From NCBI GenBank assembly GCA_030998225.1, contig JAPYXD010000738.1, positions 3,286,001-3,350,000 of the forward strand: a DNA stretch of 64,000 bases, written 5' to 3'. The notes below the pieces were generated by a model. It was not told where the DNA came from. It saw only the letters and a program-made list of their open reading frames with translations, and did no database searches. Shown here piece by piece: positions 54,440-64,000 of the stretch; the first letter of the stretch is position 1, and each line of letters opens with the position of its first letter. The DNA comes from Diplolepis rosae (taxonomy: Eukaryota > Arthropoda > Insecta > Hymenoptera > Diplolepididae). Both the position numbers and the translations under genes were made by a program.

Positions 54440-54483
54440 TGGTATAAAAGTAAAATAAAATTGATGTAACAAATTTATTCTTC
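54440..54483. repeat. Sub-repeat 6 of the unit (44 bp, motif decayed, family-defining)
   Basis: This piece fills the last slot before the next unit and has no clear copy of the 16-bp motif. It is the AT-richest part (8 G+C of 44) and the most variable between families, so it best defines unit type. Family 2, seen here, has gtaaaataaaattgatgtaa. Families 1 and 3 have aataaaaaaggaataaa followed by different ends. Its origin from a 41-bp piece is inferred mainly from spacing. Confidence 0.55.
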
Positions 54484-57400
54484 CTGCTAAAGAGCATAAA
54501 AGCCTAAATGTACGAATTTACCTTCTGCTGAAGAGCATAAAGGGGAATTCTCAAGAAAAATATTTTGCCAAATTAGAAGGATTTTCTTTTTTGAATTAAT
54601 TCTTTTCTGCTGAAAAGCATAAGGGACTTAATTCTGGAAATGTCACACTGATTAAGAGCATAAGTGCAAATTCGTATTAAAGGAAAATTGGAATAAAAAA
54701 GAAATATATGTGATGTTCAAAATTTATCCTTTCTGCTAAAGAGCATATAAGCCTAAATTTACGAATTTACCTTCTGCTGAAGAGCATAAAGGGGAATTCT
54801 CCATAACAATATTTTGTCAAATAAAAAGGATTTTCTTTTTTGAATTAATGCTTTTCTGCTGAAGAGCATAAAGGAATTAATTCTGGAATTGACACTCTGA
54901 TTAAGAGCATAAGAGTAAATTCCTAATAAAAGAAAATTGGAATAAAAAAGGAATAAAATTGCTGTTGAAAATTTATCCTTTCTTCTCAAGAGCATAAAAG
55001 CCTAAATTTAAGAATTTACCTTCTGCTGAAGTGCATAAAGTGAAATTCTAAAGAAGAATATTTTGCCAAATAAAAAGGATTTTCTTTTTTGAATGAATGC
55101 TTTTCTGGTGAAATGCATGAGGGACTTAATCCTGGAATTGACACTCTGATTAAGAGCATAAGTGTATATTCCTAATAAAGGAAAATTTGTATAAAAAAAT
55201 AATAAAATTAATGTAACAAATTTATTCTTCCTGCTAAAGAGCATAAAAGCGTAAATGTAAGAATTTACCTTCTGCTGAAGAGCATAAAGGGTAATTCTCA
55301 AGAACAATATTTTGCCAAATAAAAAGGATTTTCTTTTTTGATTTAATGCTTTTCTGCTGAAAAGCATAAGGGACTTAATTCTGGAATTGACACTCTGATT
55401 AAGAGCATAAGTGTAAATTCCTAATAAAAAATATTGGAATAAAAATTGAATAAAACTGATGTTAAAAATTCACCCTTTCTTCTAAAGAGCATAAAAGCCT
55501 AAATTTAAGAATTTACCTTCTACTGAAGAGCATAAGGGGGAATTCTCAAGAAAAATATTTTGCAAAGTAAAAAGAATTCTCTTTTTTGAATTAATGCTTT
55601 TCTGCTGAAGAGCATAAGGGACATAATTCTGGAATTGACACTCTGATTAAGAGCATAAGAGTAAATTCCTAATAAAAGAAAATTGGAATAAAAAAGGAAT
55701 AAAATTGCTGTTGAAAATTTATCCTTTCTTCTAAAGAGCATAAAAGCCTAAATTTAAGAATTTACCTTCTGTTGAATAGCATCAAGGGGAATTCTCAAGA
55801 AAAATATTTTGCCAAATAAAAAGGATTTTCTTTTTTGAATGAATGCTTTTCTGCTGAAAAGCATATGGTACTTAATTCTGGAATTGACACTCTGATTAAG
55901 AGCATAAGTGTATATACCTAATAAAGGAAAATTTGTATAAAAATATAATAAAATTAAGGTAACAAATTTATTCTTCCTGCTAAAGAGCATAAAAGCCTAA
56001 ATGTACGAATTTACCTTCTGCTGAAGAGCATAAAGGGGAATTCTCAAGAACAATATTTTGCCAAATAAAAGGATTTTCTTTTTTGAATTAATGCTTTTCT
56101 GCTGAAAAGCATAAGGGACTTAATTCTGGAATTGAAACACTGATTAAGAGCATAAGCGTAAATTCCTAATAAAAGAAAATTGGAATAAAAAAGGAATAAA
56201 TGTGATGTTCAAAATTTATCCTTTCTGCTGAAGAGCATATAAGCCTAAATGTACGAATTTACCTTCTGCTGAAGAGCATAAAGGGAAATTCTCAAGAACA
56301 ATATTTTGCCAAATACAAAGGATTATCTTTTTTGAATTAATTCTTTTCTGCTGAAAAGCATGAGGGACTTAATTCTGGAATTGACACTCTGATTAAGAGC
56401 ATAAGTGTAAATTCCTAATAAAAGAAAATTGGAATAAAAAAGGAATAAAAGTGCTGTAACAAATTTATCCTTCCTGCTAAAGAGCATAGAAGCCCAAATG
56501 TACGAATTTACCTTCTGCTGAAGAGCATAAGGGGGAATTCTCAAGAAAAATATTTTGCAAAATAAAAAGGATTTTCTTTTTTGTATTAATGCTTTTCTGC
56601 TGAAGAGCATAAGGGACATAATTCTGGATTTGAGACACTGATGAAGAGCATAAGTGTAAATTCCTAATAAAAGGAAATTGGTATAAAAGTAAAATAAAAT
56701 TGATGTAACAAATTTATTCTTCCTGCTAAAGAGCATAACAGCCTAAATGTACGAATTTACCTTCTGCTGAAGAGCATAAAGGGAAATTTTCAAGAACAAT
56801 ATTTTGTCAAATAAAAAGGATTTTCTTTTGTGAATTAATGCTTTTCTGCTGAAAAGCATAAGGGACATAATTCTGGAATTGACACACTGATTAAGAGCAT
56901 AAGTGTAAATTCCTAATAAAAGAAACTGGAATAAAAAAGGAATAAATGTGATGTTCAAAATTTATCCTTTCTGCTAAAGAGCATATAGGCCTAAATGTAC
57001 GAATTTACTTTCTGCTGAAGAGCATAAAGGGGAATTCTCAAGAACAATATTTTGCCAAATAAAAAGGATTTTCTTTTTTGAATTAATTCTTTTCTGCTGA
57101 AAAGCATAAGGGACTTAATTCTGGAATTGACACACTGATTAAGAGCATAAGTGAAAATTCCTAATAAAAGAAAATTGGAATAAAAAAGGAATAAATGTGA
57201 TGTTCAAAATTTATTCTTCCTGCTAAAGAGCATAAAAGCCTAAATGTACGAATATACCTTCTGCTGAAGAGCATAAAGGGAAATTCTCAAGAACAATATT
57301 TTGCCAAATAAACAGGATTTTCTTTTTTGAATTAATGCTTTTCTGGAGAAATGCATGAGGGACTTAATGCTGGGATTGACACTCTGATTAAGAGCATAAG

Positions 57401-59471
57401 TGTATATTCCTAATAAAGGAAAATTTGTATAAAAAAATAATAAAATTAATGTAACAAATTTATTCTTCCTGCTAAAGAGCATAAAAGCGTAAATGTACGA
57501 ATTAACCTTCTGCTGAAGAGCATAAAGGGAAATTCTCAAGAACAATATTTTGTCAAATAAAAAGGATTTTTTTTTTGAATTAATGCTTTTCTGCTGAAAA
57601 CCATAAGGGACTTAATTCTGGAATTGACACTCTGATTAAGAGCATAAGTGTAAATTCCTAAAAAAGAAAATTGGAATAAAAAAGGAATAAATGTGATGTT
57701 CAAAATTTATCCTTTCTGCTAAAGAGCATATAAGCCTAAATGTACGAATTTACCTTCTGCTGAAGAGCATAAAGGGGAATTCTCGATAACAATATTTTGT
57801 CAAATAAAAAGGATTTTCTTTTTTGAATTAATGCTTTTCTGCTGACAAGCATAAGGGACTTAATTCTGGAATTGACACTCTGATTAAGAGCATAAGTGTA
57901 TATACCTAATAAAGGAAAATTTGTATAAAAATATAATAAAATTAAGGTAACAAATTTATTCTTCCTGCTAAAGAGCATAAAAGCCTAAATGTACGAATTT
58001 ACCTTCTGCTGAAGAGCATAAAGGGGAATTCTCCATAACAATATTTTGTCAAATAAAAAGGATTTTCTTTTTTGAATTAATGCTTTTCTGCTGACAAGCA
58101 TAAGGGACTTAATTCTGGAATTGACACTCTGATTAAGAGCATAGGTGTAAATTCCTAATAAAAGAAAATTGGAATAAAAAAGGAATAAAATTGCTGTTTA
58201 AAATTTATCCTTTCTTCTAAAGAGCATAAAAGCCTAAATTTAAGAATTTACCTTCTGCTGAAGAGCATAAAGGGAAATTCTCAAGAACAATATTTTGCCA
58301 AATAAAAATGATTTACTTATTTGAATTAATGCTTTTCTGCTGAAGAGCATAAGGGACATAATTCTGGAATTGACACACTGATGAAGAGCATAAGTGTAAA
58401 TTCCTAATAAAAGAAAATTGGAATAAAAAAGGAATAAAATTGCTGTTTAAAATTTATCCTTTCTTCTAAAGAGCATAAAAGCCTAAATTTAAGAATTTAC
58501 CTTCTGCTGAAGAGCATAAAGGGAAATTCTCAAGAACAATATTTTGCCAAATAAAAAGGATTTTCTTTTTTGAATTAATGCTTTTCTGCTGATAAGCATA
58601 AGAGACTTGATTCTGGAATTTACACTCTGATTAAGAGCATAAGCGTAAATACCTAATAAAAGAAAATTGGAATAAAAAAGGAATAAAAGTGATGTTCAAA
58701 ATTTATCCTTTCTGCTAAAGAGCATATAAACCTAAATGTACGAATTTACCTTCTGCTGAAGAGCATAAAGGAGAGTTCTCAAGAACAATATTTTGCCAAA
58801 TAAAAAGGATTTTCTTTTTTGAATTAATGCTTTTCTGCTGAAAAGCATAAGGGGACATAATTCTGGAATTGACACACTGATTAAAAGCATAAGTGTAAAT
58901 TCCTAAAAAAAGAAAATTGGAATTAAAAAGGAATAAAATTGGTGTTGAAAATTTATCCTTTCTGCTAAAGAGCATATAAGCCTAAATATACGAATTTACC
59001 TTCTGCTGAAGAGCATAAAGGAGAGTTCTCAAGAACAATATTTTGCCAAATAAAAAGGATTTTCTTTTTTGAATTAATGCTTTTCTGCTGAAAAGCATAA
59101 GGGACTTAATTCTAGAACTGACACTCTGATTAAGAGCGTAAGTGTAAATTCCTAATAAAAGGAAATTGGTATAAAAGTAAAATAAAATTGATGTAACAAA
59201 TTTATTTTTCCTGCTAAAGAGCATAAAAGCCTAAATGTACGAATTTAACTTCTGCTGAAGAGCATAAAGGGAAATTTTCAAGAACAATATTTTGCCAAAT
59301 AAAAAGGATTTTCTTTTTTGAATTAATGCTTTTCTGCTGAAAAGCATAAGGGACTTAATTCTGGAATTGACACTCTGATTAAGAGCATAAGTGTAAATTC
59401 CTAATAAAAGAAAATTGGAATAAAAAAGGAATAAAATTGCTGTTGAAAATTTATCCTTTCTTCTAAAGAGC

Positions 59472-62400
59472 ATATAAGCCTAAATATACGAATTTACCTT
59501 CTGCTGAAGGGCATAAAGGAGAGTTCTCATAAACAATATTTTGCCAAATAAAAAGGATTTTCTTTTTTGAATTAATGCTTTTCTGCTGAAAAGCATAAGG
59601 GACTTAATTCTGGAATTGACACTCTGATTAAGAGCATAGGTGTAAATTCCTAATAAAAGGAAATTGGTATAAAAGTAAAATAAAATTGATGTAACAAATT
59701 TATTCTTCCTGCTAAAGAGCATAAAAGCCTAAATGTACGAATTTACCTTCTGCTGAAGAGCATAAAGGGGAATTCTCAAGAAAAATATTTTGCAAAATAA
59801 AAATGATTTTCTTTTTTGAATGAATGTTTTTCTGGTGAAATGCATAAGAGACATGATTCTGGAATTGACACACTGATGAAGAGCATAAGAGTAAATTTCT
59901 AATAAAGGAAAAATTGGTATAAAAATAAAATGAAATTGATGTAACAAATTTATCCTTTCTGCTAAAGAGCATATAAGCCTAAATATACGAATTTACCTTC
60001 TGCTGAAGGGCATAAAGGAGAGTTCTCAAGAACAATATTTTGTCAAATAAAAAGGATTTTCTTTTTTGAATTAATGCTTTTCTGCTGACAAGCATAAGGG
60101 ACTTAATTCTGGAATTGACACTCTGATTAAGAGCATAAGTGTAAATTCCTATTAAAAGGAAATTGGTATAAAAATAAAATAAAATTGATGTAACAAGTTT
60201 ATTCTTCCTGCTAAAGAGCATAAAAGCCTAAATGTACGAATTTACCTTCTGCTGAAGAGCATAAAGGGGAATTCTCAAGAACAATATTTTGCCAAATAAA
60301 AAGGATTTTCTTTTTTGAATTAATGCTTTTCTGCTGAAAAGCATAAGGGACTTAATTCTGGAATTGACACTCTGATTAAGAGCATAAGTGTAAATTCCTA
60401 ATAAAAGGAAATTGGTTTAAAAATAAAATAAAATTGATGTAACAAATTTATTCTTCCTGCTAAAGAGCATAAAAGCCTAAATGTACGAATTTACATTCTG
60501 CTGAAGAGCATAAAGGGGAATTCTCAAGAAAAAATATTTTGCCAAATTAGAAGGATTTTCTTTTTTTGAATTAATTCTTTTCTGCTGAAAAGCATTAGGT
60601 ACTTAATTCTGGAAATGTCACACTGATTAAGAGCATAAGTGCAAATTCGTATTAAAGGAAAATTGGAATAAAAAAGGAATAAATGTGATGTTCAAAATTT
60701 ATCCTTTCTGCTAAAGAGCATATAAGCCTAAATGTTCGAATTTACCTTCTGCTGAAGGGCATAAAGGAGAATTCTCCATAACAATATATTGCCAAATAAA
60801 AAGGATTTTCTTTTTTGAATTAATGCTTTTCTGCTGAAAAGCATAAAGGAATTAATTCCGGAATTGAAACTCTGATTAAGAGCATAAGTGTAAATTCCTA
60901 ATAAAAGAAAATTGAAATAAAAAAGGAATAAAATTGCTGTTGAAAATTTATCCTTTCTTCTAAAGAGCATAAAAGCCTAAATTTAAGAATTTACCTTCTG
61001 CTGAAGTGCATAAAGTGAAATTCTAAAGAAGAATATTTTGCCAAATAAAAAGGATTTTCTTTTTTTGAATGAATGCTTTTCTGGTGAAATGCATGAGGGA
61101 CTTAATCCTGGAATTGACACTCTGATTAAGAGCATAAGTGTATATTCCTAATAAAGGAAAATTTGTATAAAAAAATAATAAAATTAATGTAACAAATTTA
61201 TTCTTCCTGCTAAAGAGCATAAAAGCGTAAATGTACGAATTAACCTTCTGCTGAAGAGCATAAAGGGAAATTCTCAAGAACAATATTTTGTCAAATAAAA
61301 AGGATTTTCTTTTTTGAATTAATGCTTTTCTGCTGAAAAGCATGAGGGACTTAATTCTGGAATTGACACTCTGATTAAGAGCATAAGTGTAAATTCCTAA
61401 TAAAAGAAAATTGGAATAAAAAAGGAATAAAAGTGATGTTCAAAATTTATCCTTTCTGCTAAAGAGCATATAAGCCTAAATGTACGAATTTACCTTCTAC
61501 TGAAGAGCATAAGGGGGAATTCTCAAGAAAAATATTTTGCAAAGTAAAAAGAATTCTCTTTTTTGAATTAATGCTTTTCTGCTGAAGAGCATAAGGGACA
61601 TAATTCTGGAATTGACACTCTGATTAAGAGCATAAGAGTAAATTCCTAATAAAAGAAAATTGGAATAAAAAAGGAATAAAATTGCTGTTGAAAATTTATC
61701 CTTTCTTCTAAAGAGCATAAAAGCCTAAATTTAAGAATTTACCTTCTGCTGAAGAGCATAAAGGGGAATTCTCAAGAAAAATATTTTGCAAAATAAAAAG
61801 GATTTTCTTTTTTGAATGAATGCTTTTCTGCTGAAAAGCATGAGGGACTTAATTCTGGAATTGACACTCTGATTAAGAGCATAAGTGTATATTCCTAATA
61901 AAGGAAAATTTGTATAAAAATATAATAAAATTAAGGTAACAAATTTATTCTTCCTGCTAAAGAGCATAAAAGCCTAAATGTACGAATTTACCTTCTGCTG
62001 AAGAGCATAAAGGGAAATTCTCAAGAACAATATTTTGCCAAATAAAAAGGATTTTCTTTTTTGAATTAATGCTTTTCTGCTGAAAAGCATAAGGGACTTA
62101 ATTCTGGAATTGACACACTGATTAAGAGCATAAGCGTAAATTCCTAATAAAAGAAAATTGGAATAAAAAAGGAATAAATGTGATGTTCAAAATTTATCCT
62201 TTCTGCTGAAGAGCATATAAGCCTAAATGTACGAATTTACCTTCTGCTGAAGAGCATAAAGGGAAATTCTCAAGAACAATATTTTGCCAAATAAAAAGGA
62301 TTTTCTTTTTTGAATTAATTCTTTTCTGCTGAAAAGCATAAGGGACTTAATTCTGGAATTGACACACTGATTAAGAGCTTAAGTGTAAATTCCTAATAAA

Positions 62401-63670
62401 AGAAAATTGGAATAAAAAAGAAATAAAAGTGATGTTCCAAATTTATCCTTTCTGCTAAAGAGCATATAAGCCTAAATGTACGAATTTACCTTCTACTGAA
62501 GAGCATAAGGGGAATTCTCAAGAAAAATATTTTGCAAAATAAAAAGGATTTTCTTTTTTGTATTAATGCTTTTCTGCTGAAGAGCATAAGGGACATAATT
62601 CTGGACTTGACACACTGATTAAGAGCATAAGTGTAAATTCCGAATAAAAGGAAATTGGTATAAAAGTAAAATAAAATTGATGTAACAAATTTATTCTTCC
62701 TGCTAAAGAGCATAAAAGCCTAAATGTACGAATTTACCTTCTACTGAAGAGCATAAAGGGAAATTTTCAAGAACAATATTTTGTCAAATAAAAAGGATTT
62801 TCTTTTGTGAATTAATGCTTTTCTGCTGAAAAGCATAAGGGACATAATTCTGGAATTGACACACTGATTAAGAGCATAAGTGTAAATTCCTAATAAAAGA
62901 AACTGGAATAAAAAAGGAATAAATGTGATGTTCAAAATTTATCCTTTCTGCTAAAGAGCATATACGCCAAAATTTACGAATTTACCTTCTGCTGAAGAGC
63001 ATAAAGTGAAATTCTCAAGAACAATATAATTCAAAATAAAAATGATTTTCTTTTTGAATTAATTATTTTCTGCTTAAAAGCATAAGGGACTTAATTCTGG
63101 AACTGACACTCTGATTAAGAGAGTAAGTGTAAATTAATAATAAAAGAAAATTGGAATAAAAAGGAATAAATGTGATGTTAAAAATGTATTCTTCCTGCTA
63201 AAGAGCATAAAACCCTAAATGTACGAATTTACCTTCTGCTGAAGAGCATAAAGGGAAATTCTCAAGAACAATATTTTGTCAAATAAAAGGATTTTCTTTT
63301 TTGAATGAATGCTTTTCTGGTGAAATGCATGAGGGACTTAATCCTGGAATTGACACTCTGATTAAGAGCATAAGTGTATATTCCTAATAAAGGAAAATTT
63401 GTATAAAAAAATAATAAAATTAATGTAACAAATTTATTCTTCCTGCTAAAGAGCATAAAAGCGTAAATGTACGAATTTACCTTCTGCTGAAGAGCATAAA
63501 GGGGAATTCTCAAGAACAATATTTTGCCAAATAAAAAGGATTTTCTTTTTTGAATTAATGCTTTTCTGCTGAAAAGCATAAGGGACTTAATTCTGGAATT
63601 GACACTCTGATTAAGAGCATAAGTGTAAATTCCTAATAAAAGAAAATTGGAATAAAAAAGGAATAAAAGT
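59472..63670. repeat. Higher-order block R, copy 3 (24-unit period)
   Basis: Copy of 53.5-57.7 kb that runs nearly to the right edge of the window. The units near 60,974-61,730 and 63,220-63,960 also resemble each other at about 2,237 bp (nine units), so a shorter period is nested inside the 24-unit period. Confidence 0.73.
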
Positions 63671-63691
63671 GATGTTCAAAATTTATCCTTT

Positions 63692-63940
63692 CTGCTAAAG
63701 AGCATATAAGCATAAATGTACGAATTTACCTTCTACTGAAGAGCATAAGGGGGAATTCTCAAGAAAAATATTTTGCAAAGTAAAAAGGATTCTCTTTTTT
63801 GAATTAATGCTTTTCTGCTGAAGAGCATAAGGGACATAATTCTGGAATTGACACTCTGATTAAGAGCATAAGAGTAAATTCCTAATAAAAGAAAATTGGA
63901 ATAAAAAAGGAATAAAATTGCTGTTGAAAATTTATCCTTT
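63692..63940. repeat. Example of family 3 unit
   Basis: This unit is 249 bp. Its last piece reads ggaataaaaaaggaataaaa followed by ttgctgttgaaaatttatcc, and the next unit begins cttctaaagagcataaaagc then ctaaatttaagaatttacc. Family 3 seems to share the left part of its end with family 1 and to differ in the right part, so it may be a recombinant or side branch. It becomes common after about 24 kb and very common after 43 kb. Confidence 0.8.
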
Positions 63941-64000
63941 CTTCTAAAGAGCATAAAAGCCTAAATTTAAGAATTTACCTTCTGCTGAAGAGCATAATGG

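Larger units (their letters stand above)
54235..54483. repeat. Representative 249-bp satellite unit (family 2)
   Basis: This unit is chosen as a reference because it lacks obvious private indels. It holds 73 G+C in 249 bases by hand count. It has one CpG (54,264-54,265), about one fifth of what its base composition would predict, which suggests long-term methylation-driven loss if the host methylates CpG. It carries one EcoRI site (gaattc, 54,296-54,301) and one RsaI site (gtac, 54,261-54,264). Both recur in many units, so either enzyme should give a ladder of about 249 bp. Its last piece is of the type ggtataaaagtaaaataaaa followed by gatgtaacaaatttattc. The unit start is set arbitrarily at the first copy of the internal 16-bp motif. 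Confidence 0.95.
53500..57700. repeat. Higher-order block R, copy 2 (24-unit period)
   Basis: This block corresponds unit by unit to 59,472-63,670 at an offset of 5,969-5,978 bp (24 x 249 = 5,976). Matching landmarks include ggaaatgtcacac at 54,636 and 60,611, catgagggacttaatcctgg near 55,117 and 61,092, agaaactggaataaa near 56,923 and 62,901, and ctggagaaatgcatgaggg near 57,342, whose counterpart near 63,318 has ctggtgaaatg. Confidence 0.75.
1..64000. repeat. Satellite DNA array, ~249-bp unit, about 256 tandem copies
   Basis: Seen directly: the same unit of about 249 bp recurs head to tail from the first base to the last, with no spacer and no change of orientation. The landmark (ctgctaaagagcata followed by agcctaaat) lies at 45, 294, 542 and so on to 63,941. 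Over the first 110 units the total length differs from 110 x 249 by only about 6 bp, so unit length is tightly held. Units differ mostly by scattered substitutions and 1-2 bp indels. Both ends of the window fall inside the array, so its true size is larger. Arrays of this scale are known from eukaryotic heterochromatin, including centromeres. The location and species here are not determined. No gene, RNA gene or mobile element was seen in any stretch. Confidence 0.98.

Noticed and set aside
54235..54483. CENP-B box
   Set aside because: ttcg occurs in some units (tgttcgaattt) and cggg in others (aaacgggaattc), but never in the 17-bp arrangement nTTCGnnnnAnnCGGGn.
1564..63954. About one hundred minus-strand open frames of 60-137 codons
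   Set aside because: All are the same repeat read in the same or shifted frames, with no promoter, no unique sequence and frequent frameshifts in neighbouring units. They follow from a 249-bp period divisible by three. I list none as a gene.
1..64000. CRISPR array
   Set aside because: The internal 16-bp motif recurs at fixed spacing, but the intervening sequences are themselves repeated in every unit. There are no unique spacers and no cas genes.
1..64000. Polyadenylation signals (aataaa, several per unit)
   Set aside because: They arise from the AT-rich repeat in every unit and are linked to no gene.
1..64000. Telomeric repeats, tRNA, rRNA or transposon ends
   Set aside because: No run of telomere-type hexamers or heptamers, no tRNA or rRNA landmarks and no terminal repeats were seen. 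Every segment inspected is satellite unit.

Overview
The whole 64-kb window is one uninterrupted array of AT-rich satellite DNA. The unit is about 249 bp. I find no gene, RNA gene, transposon or unique spacer anywhere in it. From the first unit boundary near 45 to the last near 63,941 there are about 256 head-to-tail units in one orientation. Such a long homogeneous array points to constitutive heterochromatin of a eukaryotic chromosome (centromeric, pericentromeric, subtelomeric, or sex/B chromosome). The sequence alone does not identify the species or the chromosomal site. A representative unit (54,235-54,483) has 73 G+C of 249 by hand count (about 29%) and one CpG.

The unit has internal structure. 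A 16-bp motif close to ctgctgaagagcataa occurs four times per unit, with spacings of 41, 82, 41 and 85 bp. The unit therefore reads as two half-units of about 123 and 126 bp, each made of three roughly 41-bp pieces, the third of which has lost the motif. The fourth piece carries a near-constant inverted repeat: 9-bp arms and a 4-base loop.

Above the unit level there are at least three unit families, differing mainly in the last piece, and they are mixed in irregular higher-order repeats. Region by region: 1-1.74 kb resembles 8.97-10.71 kb (36 units apart). 3.17-5.49 kb resembles 5.91-8.24 kb (11 units apart). 10-43 kb is a mosaic in which one marker unit recurs every 8-13 units in most intervals. 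27.4-30.2 kb contains an unusual cluster of small insertions and a 23-T run. At 41.09 kb one unit is extended by half a unit. 51.45-52.45 kb contains a recent two-unit duplication. About 53.5-57.7 kb resembles 59.5-63.6 kb (24 units apart), and an older relative lies at 44.0-47.0 kb.

Many minus-strand reading frames of about 80 codons exist because 249 is divisible by three and one frame has a single stop per unit. I treat them as by-products of the repeat, not genes. The most interesting points are the nested 41/123/249-bp architecture, the conserved hairpin, the recombination junction at 41.09 kb and the insertion-rich patch.
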